Shown here: piece by piece, positions 1 to 9,500 of the stretch
Layout of the letters: the number at the start of each line of letters is the position of its first letter
Position numbering within the stretch: position 1 is the stretch's first letter
DNA from: Monocercomonoides exilis
Taxonomy: Eukaryota > Preaxostyla > Oxymonadida > Polymastigidae
Direction: 5' to 3'
Assembly: GCA_001643675.2 (NCBI GenBank)
Contig: LSRY02000061.1
Span: 1 to 64,000, forward strand
Length of the DNA stretch: 64,000 nt
Notes under the pieces: generated by a model
What the model was told of the DNA's origin: nothing
Databases searched by the model: none
What the model saw: only the letters and a program-made list of their open reading frames with translations
Translations under genes and position numbers: made by a program

Positions 1-22
1 TCATTATTGAGGAGTAAACCTG
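1..22 (+). repeat. Terminal repeat copy at window edge, inverted relative to 75-96
   Basis: These 22 bases are a perfect reverse complement of 75-96, separated by 52 bases. They have the same orientation as the right terminus of the DIRS-like element at 5306-5326. They may therefore be the right end of a second element that continues to the left of the window, or part of a complex terminal structure of this element. The neighbouring sequence needed to decide lies outside the window. Confidence 0.7.
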
Positions 23-74
23 TCTCACTGCGTTCTATCAATTCGCAAAAAAGCTAATCTATTAACGCAAGGAG

Positions 75-96
75 CAGGTTTACTCCTCAATAATGA
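75..96 (-). repeat. Left terminal inverted repeat of the DIRS-like element
   Basis: The sequence begins CAGGTTTACTCC and ends AATAATGA. It is the perfect inverse of bases 1-22 and an imperfect inverse of 5306-5326. It lies downstream of the recombinase remnant, where the 3' terminal repeat of the element should be. Confidence 0.65.
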
Positions 97-285
97 GTCT
101 CGAAATCCCTTTTATCTCCGTATGTGTGATCAAAAACCCCCTTTCCAGCACCATCTAGTGCGGCGGATGAGTTGAGAGCGTGCGTATAGTGGTGCAAACC
201 TCCTGGTCTATACCCGCTCCCTCTTGGTATATCTTTGAGGCGACATAGATTTGGCCCTTGCCTCTTCAGTGTCATTACCTATCTG

Positions 286-1255
286 TTAAATACTTCTTCC
301 GCTACGCCTCTTCCGATCTTTTCCCCTCCTCTTCAGCGGAGTTGGATCCTTCTCTCCCGTAAGCTCGCTTTCGCTACTGGGAACTATGAAGGGTGTTCCC
401 CAACGCTCGGGTTGTTCAGCTATTTCGCTCTCATGCCGTAAACTCTTATCTCGAATAGTCCCTCGTCTCTTCGATCTCTTCCTCTTGCTCACCTCCACTT
501 CTCCTCCAGCTTGCAAACTTTCTCCTGAATATTCCGTTATTCCTGATTCTGTATTCTCATTTCTTATATTCTCTTTCTCGCTGTCCTTCTCCAACTTGTC
601 TCCATTTCCTACAAGGGGTACTGGGCCGCAGATCGTCTCCAGGATCCATCTCGTGTCTTGAACTGGTAGCTCGGTGTAATATTCCTGGGCCACTCTCGAA
701 CCCGAGGCCAATCTCGCATAAGCATTGATAGCCTTCCAGTCCGCTCCTTCTTGTCTTGCTAAGTGTGTAATCACTGCGTGTCTTATAGAGTTCCCCGTGA
801 AAGTTTCAGGTATTCCGTTCTCTCTAAGAATAGCTGTTTGTTCTTCCTTTATTCTCTGCAAATTTGAAGGCCCGCTCCCCTCTATGTCAGACCACACCTG
901 TTCATTCTGAAAAATTGTCTTTGTAAACTCTAACCAACGTTGGAGCTCCCCTGCTGCATCGATACGTGAATTGGGGTGTGTATATATAATAACCTTTACC
1001 GTCTCCCCTTCCCGATGTTTTGGTTTGTACTTGTGTGAGTATTGTATAATCTTTTAATTTCGTTGTTCTCTTCTCATTCTTTCCAGCTCTGCTGGACTTA
1101 AACCCAAAGATCATGGTCAGGATGAGAGCTCTCCTTTGGAGGATCTGTGGGTCCGTCATATCGTGGGTGGCTTCTGCCCATTTCGTGATGATTGTCAAGT
1201 CCCACATTAATTTGTGTCGCTTGACCATTCTCAGCTTCTCTCCCACATAAGTCTT
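286..1255 (-). pseudogene. DIRS tyrosine recombinase (frameshifted remnant)
   Basis: Two pieces make up the recombinase. The upstream piece (1246-902) continues in the RT frame and holds the N-terminal part with a segment around FGFKSSRAGK, where the first catalytic arginine region is expected. The frame then shifts by one base near 900-930. The second piece (897-286) carries the C-terminal catalytic box: SIRHAVITHL (Arg-His and His positions), then ASGSRVAQEYY with the nucleophile tyrosine, a typical DIRS signature. A TAA at 1256-1258 separates it from the RNase H part in the same frame. Its role would have been inserting the circular DNA intermediate. The tail after the tyrosine is Lys/Arg/Ser-rich and unrecognised. 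It is inactive as it stands. Confidence 0.75.
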
Positions 1256-4147
1256 TTAAAATATTTCTATGTCCTTCCCATCAATCTTTATCTCTCTAAA
1301 CAGATTTATTTTATCAAGCACTTTCCGTACCGTCTGATATATCACTCCTCTTGACAGGTTAGAGCTTGATTGCGTTTCGGTTAACTCTGCCATAATCCAC
1401 TTGGCATCTCTGGATGTGAGGGTGTCAGTGTCATTCATGCTCTCTCTATCAAAAAACTGCTTTATTCTTCGTAGCGCTCTCCACGTATCTCTTTCACTCT
1501 TTTGATTTTTCAGAATTGCTGCTGCAATGTTTTTTGCTCCAACGTATTCTCCCCATGTGAGGAAGAGGCACCTTCCTGGAATATTTTCCTCTCCAGTGTG
1601 ACGGATATCACCTCCCCTGGGGGTAGTTTCCAGCCTTCCCTTCTCATCCTCGCTCCCGGAATCATGCACTCCTGAAAAGTCCCCAGGGTCTTTGTCGAAT
1701 GCCCAGGCTGCAGTCGCGGGGTCCAGGTCTGCACCCGCTAGGCTGGCAGAATCAGAATCGTCCGTTCCCTCTGAGCTTCGTTCATCTTTCTCTTTCAGCA
1801 CCCGTCCAATGATTCTCAGGAACGGATGGACTCGCACTATCTCTTCTTTGGTATTTCTTTCTATCTCTCCCTTCTCAGAGAAAATAGTTTCCAAGTTCTT
1901 CCGCATTGTACTGGTGCAATCGGTCCTTAAGTAATATCTTGTGTTCTCGGTGCGACTATTTGCAATATCTCTGCGACTTTCTCCCACCCTCAGTGCATTG
2001 TCCTGTTCTCTCGCCATCCGGCTGAGTGCATCTGCTTCCGTGTTTTGTGCTTCCGGGATATTTTCTGTTTGTATTTTTATGTCCAGGCTGTTCAATTTCT
2101 TCTCTAATGCTCTCAGTGTTGGAATGAGAGATGGTTCTCCCTTCTTCTTCTGTGTTGTCCATCTCGTGGACATGTTGTCTGTATTCAACCAAATATGATC
2201 TATCCTCTGTTCTTTCAGCCATGCTCCTTTCCTTTCTAAAGTCTTCAACACTGCTCTGGACTCCTTCTCGTTTATCGCAAACGCGCTCTCCTGGATGGTC
2301 CAACTTCCGTGGACATATATCTTCTCCTCTTTGTTCTCTCTCGGTATTGTTAGCACTGCACCCCATCCCAGCTCTGAAGCGTCCGTCGTTAGTACCGCTG
2401 GTCTGTTCCTTCTCTTCAGACTCCTTGGTCTGTTTTCCTGTAGTATCTTTCTCCAGTGTGTTAATTCTCCCAGTATCATTGGGCTGACTATCACCGTTCC
2501 CTTCCAGCCTCCGCGGGCTATTGCCTGCCTCAGTATGTATTGCATGCGCTTCATCCACAAGCTCGCTGGTGGGTGTTGTAACCTCACAAAATTCAACCTC
2601 ACGAGGAGTGCTGCTAAGTCTCTCGTCTTTTGTCTCCTCCTCTTCTTTGCCAGTGCTATCCAGGTTCGCACATCCTCCAGGAGCAGCACTCTCTTCCTCT
2701 CTTGGAGCGTCATTTCCATCTTTTCCGAGTTCCAAAGCAATCCAAGGAACTCCACACTCCTTGTTGATTACAAGTTCAATTTCTCTTCCGACAGTATCCA
2801 GCCCAGACTCCACTGGAACTGGGCTATCTCCTGCGAGATCAATCTTAACGCATCCCTGTCTGGATGCATGAGGAAAATATCGTTCAAGAGTATTTCTAGC
2901 TTCGCTATTCACTTCTCTCTGATATAAGACACTGCTCGTATCATTATCTTTGTGAATCCTCTGGGCGCATCTTGCGCTCCAAAAGGCATCCCTACGTAAG
3001 AATGGCATTGCTTCTGAAAGCTGAAGCACAGGAAGGGACTGAATTGCTCGTCCACCTTGACATGTTGGTATGCACCCGATATGTCCAGAGTGGTCATCCA
3101 ATCGTTCTCCTTCAGGAGTTCCACCACTGTCTCCTGGGAATCCATCTTGAAATGCTTTCCTGCACTTCCTCGTTGAGCGCCCTGCAGTCCTTGATCTTTC
3201 TCCACTTTCCGTTTTTCTTTATCACCATGAATGTTGGGTTGAACCACTTCACCTCCGACTTCTGTATGGGCTTCACCGCTCAGTCTATCAGTTCCTCCGG
3301 CAAGAGGGATGAATAATTGTTCCTCATCTCCGTCGTCCCCCGAAACTCCTGCTTGCGTTTTCTCTCCTCGAGTGAGATTTGGGATGGGGCTCATCCATTG
3401 AGCTCTTAAACCACGGCAAACTTGTTTATCTCTACCAATCTCCTTCCACTTGCTTTGTCTGTTAACCAGTCTCCCAGGAAGTGGCTCTTTCGGTGGTCCA
3501 ATCACTATCCTCTCCCTTTCTCCTGGCATCTTGTGGCCAAACCGCATCTGTGTATTCACTTCTCCTTCGAGAGTATCTGCAATAGCTGTCTTCGAGCTCA
3601 CCTCCAGGGCGATCCCAATTGGGGACTCGATAATAGTCCCAGAAGCTCTCAAGGCTCCCTTCTCTTCCTCCTTCTCGGATTTCTGCTCGTTCTTCTGCTT
3701 AGTCTTGCGGGGATATACGGAGTCTCCTTCAATGCTCTCTCTTCATGATCCTTTCTCGTGATCTCTCGAGATCTCTTGATTTCTCCTCATCTCTTGATCA
3801 AACGGGCTCAATCCCTCTACGATATTCTCGCAATCTCCCACGGGTTCCATTATCGTATCCATCTCTCGATTGGGTGAGATTCCCTGTTGCATTGTCACTC
3901 TCTCGGAATTCGATAGCATTCCGTTTATTTCTGTCTCGCGGCGAAGTGCAACCTCCTTCCCACTCGCTTTTTCTGGGCACATTGGCTCGATCCAGGGGCT
4001 GTCCCTGTTGCTGATCCTCCCTGTATCCTCGGGGGGAGCTGGGGGAGGGGAACTGTGATCGAGGCCACTCTCCCAGCTGATGCTGGGGCGTTCTGTGGGA
4101 AGACTTGTGTTGACCTCCTTCTTTCCTTGAAATTCGTGAAGCTCCAA
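1256..4147 (-). pseudogene. DIRS reverse transcriptase - RNase H (broken)
   Basis: One reading frame runs from 4147 to 1256 but is broken by stops at 3743-3745, 2909-2911 (TGA) and 2768-2770 (TAA). RT motifs are visible: LDISGAYQHVKV (motif A Asp), CHSYVGMPFGAQDAP (motif B), SLGWILSEEKLNL and VEFLGLLWNSEKMEM (motifs D/E). The catalytic motif C reads LLNDIFL where a YxDD-type box is expected, so one catalytic aspartate has become asparagine. The RNase H follows with VLTTDASELGWGAVL, a conserved Glu segment and IWLNTDNMS, then ADALSRMA. In function it would copy the element RNA to DNA. The first ~130 codons overlap the gag-like frame in a different phase, as in many gag-pol arrangements. Confidence 0.8.
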
Positions 4148-5108
4148 TCGAAGCCGTGCTTTTGGAGTTACCTGTAGGCGAAGCCTTGAGCGTTCCTGCC
4201 TGTGCTGAACCTCCTTGAGTGTCCGCTCCTAGCTGAGACAAGGCCGAAGGCTGGGAGAAGCGGGGGATGTTCCGTACCCTGGAACATCCCCCTCTGGGCG
4301 AAAAAAAGCTAGTGCTTTCCACCAACCTCCTCAGGCTCTCTAGGATTTCTTTGGACTTTCCTCCCTCAAGGAACCCCTTCACGTTCTCCCAGTTTGACTA
4401 AAGCACGACTTTCAATAAATTAATGCAACTGATGCAGTCGGCTATCAGGGCGTACGCACAGAACAGTCCTTTGAGCCGCTCTTTCTCCTCCTCGGATTGC
4501 TGTGTCTTCTTCAGCTCCTTTGCTGTGAGGGCTATAATCGCTTTGGCTGCTTTTAAGCCCTATTCGAGAACAAGTTGGAGGAATTCAATTACTCGGATCG
4601 CTTCGGGAAAGTCCTTCCTTTCCTGAGCTGTGATTGCTTTCCTAACAAAGGCATTTCAAATTTCATTCATTTGTCCAGTTAAAAATTCCTTTTCACTCAA
4701 CGGGATAAAGGTTTAAAGGATGTCATCACTCATTCAAATTGAGAAAGCTTTTCATAACACTATAAAGTGTTTAAGTTCTCCCGCCTGCCTCCAGAGTGTC
4801 AGCCATTCGACAAGGAAAATTCTGACAAATATCTGCGACCTCTCTTCCTCTTCCTGCTCTTCTTCGTCTTTGGAATCCCAATTGCTGTCATCTTCATCCT
4901 CCAGTCTCTTCATCCGGCTATATATGCGATTTCCTTTCTCACGCTGTCCTTGCTTCCTTCTCGCGATCATGTCAATGTAATTTGCATCCGACTCGGACTC
5001 GCTCGATCTCTTACAAGATCTTCTCCTCTGTCGTTCTTTCTTTTCCTTTTTCATCTGTACAGAATCAAGAGCTCCGGACTGTGTTGGACGAGTTCGGTTT
5101 CTTTTCAA
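3798..5108 (-). pseudogene. DIRS gag-like ORF1 (multiple stops)
   Basis: Two open pieces, 5108-4752 and 4382-3798, lie in the same frame, and the DNA between them translates into plausible protein broken by several stops (TGA, TAA and TAG). The N-terminal piece is highly charged: a Lys/Arg-rich start, then a Glu/Asp-rich stretch. The middle reads as helical protein (for example FVRKAITAQERKDFPEAI). The C-terminal piece is rich in Pro, Ser and Arg. It occupies the position of gag in DIRS elements, upstream of and overlapping the RT frame. No zinc knuckle is visible. The gag role is inferred from position only. The decay shows the element is old. Confidence 0.55.
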
Positions 5109-5305
5109 ACTCTGTGATCATATTTTTTCTCTTTCTTTCCAATAAGCAAGATCAAAATTATTTCCCAAGATGTCTTTGATTGTTATTCAATAAGGTTCTT
5201 CTTTCATTTCCAATACGGATTATAGTGTCAAAAACGAATTAATGTATTAGCTAAGTTCCCATTTTAAACACCCATTAATCGTGTTCAATAATCTTCATCG
5301 AGGAG

Positions 5306-5326
5306 CATTATTCCGAAGCAAACCTG
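5306..5326 (+). repeat. Right terminal inverted repeat of the DIRS-like element (diverged)
   Basis: CATTATT and AAACCTG at the two ends of this 21-base block match bases 2-22 exactly, with four mismatches in between. It sits about 200 bases upstream of the gag-like frame, a reasonable place for the 5' terminus. Beyond it the sequence becomes the AT-rich intergenic type. Confidence 0.55.
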
Positions 5327-6553
5327 CTTTGTTTCTGAGTTTTATTAAAAAAGGTCAGAGTGAATTTATAGCCCAACTCCAATTAAAATTAAAATATCGA
5401 TTTATATCAATTATGAAAAATAGGTTATTGAATATTTATGGAAAGTTTCAAATGAAAACAAACTGATGAATTTCTTTTTGATTTTTCCTGAATAAAAACA
5501 TTCTTTTCTCAACTCATTTTTTCTGTGTGATCTGATTGTTAAGGAGAATGAGTTTTCAAATTTCGAAACAAATAACAATATAATACAAAAACAAAAATAG
5601 TTTCTTCAAAAACTATTGTAAAAATTAATTATTTTGAATTATTTTTGGTGCATGATACAAACATACATGAATGAATTAAAAATATTATTGATAAAATAAT
5701 CACACTTTCACTCAGTAATTTGTTAATTTTTTGAAGTTTTTCTAAAAAATATTGTGATTATTGTGAAGTTGCTTTTATGAAAAATATATGTCAAACTCAA
5801 CAAACATTATAAATAGTTAGATACGAAATTTATGCGAAAAATGGATGTCATTTCAGATTAAAATAAATTCAAATTCAAATATCAATTTCAATTTCTGAAT
5901 AAATATATAAACATAAATATAAGCATAAATATAAATACATATTCAAAAGCATAAAGAAAAAGCAAAGCTCCAGTTAATTTCTAAATAGCAAAATGCTAAG
6001 TTCATAAACGTATTGAAATGCGAAATAAACATGTGAAATCAATTGGTATTTTGAATACGTGCGAAAACCTTGTTCAACAAAGCAAAAAGCTCCACATTTC
6101 ACTCAAACGATCCTTTTGTCAAAACCACTTAAAAATATATTCTTTTAAATCGTTCATTGCATCCATCAACACAACACTCTCTCATTGAAAGAGTATTTTC
6201 ACTAAAAAAATACAAACATTACTTGAAAAAGAAAATTCATTCATTTTGCAATTTCATCAAACTCTTCATTGAATCCAATGATCCTTTTCAAAATCCATCA
6301 CCATTTTATTGAAATTAACTGAATCAAAATTTCAGCAAACAAAACAGAAAAAGACAAAATTTTCAATTATTTTCCCCAGTGAGCATAAGTGCACATTTCA
6401 ATCCATTCTCATGCTGTCCATTATCTCCAAAGAAAAAAGATTGTTCTCTTTTAATTTTCTTCCACCTGCATTGTTTTCGAATTTTCAATCTTTCAGAAGC
6501 AGATTCACAATTTGTTTTGAATTCCTTTTCTGGATATTTCCTCATCTGCTTCT
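5327..6553. other. AT-rich intergenic region
   Basis: Between the retroelement terminus and the stop codon of the first surface gene the sequence is very AT-rich, with many A and T runs and only short chance frames. I see no RNA gene, repeat array or conserved coding segment. The 3' processing signals of the surface gene should lie at its right end on the minus strand. Confidence 0.6.
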
Positions 6554-9500
6554 TTAAAAATATTCCACAAGACTCTCGCAGCTCGAGATGTTGTCTTTGC
6601 TCTCCTCATATAAAATTGCATCCGTCATCGTCATCGCCGCTGCTTCTCCTGGGAAATGCCCAAACAATTCCCGCTTCACCCACATCAACGTCACCCTTTC
6701 CCCTCGTTCTGCCCTCCAGCATCCCTTCACCAACTCATGCATCCCACTTGCCTCACTCTCCCCTCCACACGGCCTTTCCCCATTCACTATCTTCTGCCCT
6801 GCCACCTCCCCCTCATACTCCCCAAACGGAACTTTGAGTGTCAGACACTCCCACAACATCATCCCAATCGAGAACACAACTGTCTTCTTCGTCGCATGCT
6901 TCTTTGTTCTATTCAGCAATTCAGGTGCCTTCCACCTCAAACACTCATTCCTGTTATCTTCTTCATCTTCAAACGCTGATGAGGGCAGAGAATCTCTTTC
7001 ATCATCATCCTCACTGGTTGATGTCACAACTGTTGATGAAGATATTGAGGATGAGTCTGAATCTGAAGAAGAGCAGTCAGAGTGGAGGGCAATGCAGATC
7101 ACCATATGCTCTGAGAACAGCACAATGAGCGGACTCAAATTGGCAAGTGACTGAAGCTTGTTCTCCATTTCATCAAACGAGTGAAGAGCAAGATTCGCAA
7201 CCCAAAATAGAATTTGGGCAGCTGTCTGCTCCCTCTCCTGCAGAGTGCCAATTGCCATTTCCTTTGTCTTATTCCTTCCATGCAACAACATAAACAACGA
7301 ATCTCTCAGATCCACAATCAGCTTTTCATGCGGCGATGAACAGGCCATCGCATCCACCAGATTTGACATGGATGAAGTGGTTGGACACAGATCCTCTCCA
7401 CGAACAAATGTGGATTCTGTGTCTGAAGTGTCTGTGGTTGAAGTGGATGAAATGGATGGTGATGGAGCCTGCTTTCTAATTTCCTCTTCTTCAACCTTTT
7501 CCAACATCCATTCTGGAATCTTGTCTGAATCTCTTCCTAGGATATATTCTGTTGATCCGCTCTCACTCAACAAATGCTCTGATGACTCTGAATGTTCCAT
7601 CGTCTTGTCATACACCCTCTTCTTGATCCTTTCTTCATTCTTCTTTTCAGCTTCTCTCTCCGCTCTCCTCCACTGCTCCTCCGGTGACATCTCCATCGTC
7701 ACCATCTCAAATGCCTTCGGATCTTTTCTGATGTTATCATTCACAATTTCTCTCAAATCGTTGTTCTCATTCTTTGCCTTCTTCCATCGGATAACAAACA
7801 AAATAAATCCAATGAGAACAATTATGAGAATTATTGCCATAATAATCACAATGATTGGCCATATCGATTTCCCCTCTTTTCCTCCTTCAACAATCCTTTC
7901 ATCTCCATTTCCTTTGGGCTCACTGTTCTTCAGTATCTGTGGTGAAGTGGAAGCCAATGACTTTCCAAACAAAATCATCACTGACACCTCTGTTTCATCT
8001 GAAGCCAATGAAATATTTTCTGATGGAACTCTTCCAATCACTTCATTTTCTGATATGAAACTGTCTTCCTCAAAACGATATGTCTCAACCAGCTCCACAT
8101 CCCCTGTTTTATACACAAGTCTGAACGACAAGTCACACGGCACAAAAAGAGATCCCTTGAATTGGACAAAAATCTTGCTTCCACTTTCATTCACAGAAAC
8201 CTCTTCCAGTCTGGGAATGAAGAAAGACGATGGTCTTTCTCCTGCTATTCCTCCAAGTGTGCATCCATCATTCAAAATCCAAAGCGATGAGTTATCCTTC
8301 AATCCATCTCCGCCTTTCAAGCTCGAAATGGTTAGTGAGGCAGAATCTGAACAGATGATGTTTCGACGAAGAGAAGGGTATTTTTCGATGAATGGATTGT
8401 TATTTGCCAACATTCCCATCTCAATAACAGCCTTTCCCCTTTAATCGATACCCCACCTTTCGATGAATTCTCGATTGTAATTTCATTCACCTGCAAATTG
8501 GAGCTTTCAGAATGCACGAGAGATCCATTCCATTCACATATTTCTTCAAAAGCATTTGCAATTGCAATTTCACTTTCTTTTGTTAACGTTCCAATAAATC
8601 GACTCAAATCCATCGAAAAATTCGTCGCATCATTCACCTTCAACATGCTCCCTTTATCCGATAAGGAAATGCAATTTGAGCAGGAACCATTTGTGAACGA
8701 AATACATGCAGAGGTTGAAGAAGCCGAAAGAATAGAAGCTCCTTCTGAATTCCTTGAGCAGTTGTCGAATGACGAGCTTCCAACAGAAATTGTTCCTGAA
8801 GATGAACTGCCAATCGCAATGATGCAACCATCTGACAGCTTCACTCCATCCGCAGATACTCCATTAATGGACATTATTCCACAACTGCCAATCTCAAACA
8901 CATCTGCTGTTGATTCAATCTCTTCCAGTTTCACATTCGTCAACGAAATCTCATCTCCGCTCAACAGAAATGAAGGCTTCTTGAATGAAAGGAGTGACAC
9001 TGAGCAGTTATCAACATGAAGAATTCCACTTTCAATGCTCAGCAACGATGAGTTGAGAACAACAGGCTGAATGCTGTTTGACCCTTCAACGGATGAAAAA
9101 TCAACAAATGAAAGGGAAAGTTGGCCACTTGTTTCATGAACAACAGAACTGCCTGAAAATGAAAACGACTGGCCAAAGTCCAATTTCACACTCTCAATCC
9201 GAACTTTCCCTGATGTTGTGATAACACCTCCTGCATCATTAACAATTGCAAAGCTCAGATGCACCAAAGCAGCTGGAGGAGATTCCAGAGGATGGACAAC
9301 AACATCGTGAATGCTGCATTTCCCTCTCATCGCTGTTTCCTTTGATATCAACAGCTGCGAGTACGACGACGGGATGATGTGCTTCACTCCCACGTTCAAT
9401 GACTCACACGGCCCATGCAATTCTCCACAGGAATTGAAATCAGAGTGATTCTCTGCACAAGCCGACACAAATATCGTCTCGCTCTGGTATTTCACAACCC

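Larger units (their letters stand above)
75..5326 (-). mobile_element. Degenerate DIRS-like retrotransposon (gag, RT-RNase H, tyrosine recombinase)
   Basis: Reading on the minus strand, the order is a gag-like frame (5108-3798), a reverse transcriptase with an RNase H domain (4147-1256) and a tyrosine recombinase (1246-286). This order, with a recombinase instead of a DDE integrase, is diagnostic of DIRS-type elements. The ends are short inverted repeats: CAGGTTT... at 75-96 and ...AAACCTG at 5306-5326, matching about 17 of 21 bases after inversion. The span of about 5.25 kb is normal for the class. All three coding parts contain in-frame stops and the recombinase is frameshifted, so this copy cannot be autonomous. 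Base composition (GC-richer than the flanks) also marks its limits. The exact outer boundaries are inferred from the repeat copies. Confidence 0.8.

Noticed and set aside
1956-3101. 381-codon minus-strand frame overlapping the RT region
   Set aside because: It is out of phase with all RT and RNase H motifs, which lie in the 1256-4147 frame, so it is a shadow.
4423-4626. Plus-strand frame opposite the gag-like region
   Set aside because: The minus strand here translates into a continuous charged helical protein linking the two gag pieces, apart from in-frame stops; the plus frame is its complement.
2700-5108. Reassignment of TAA/TAG to Gln, as in some oxymonads, to explain stops in the retroelement
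   Set aside because: TGA stops and a frameshift also occur in the element, and neighbouring host genes end sensibly at TAA or TGA, so decay is simpler.
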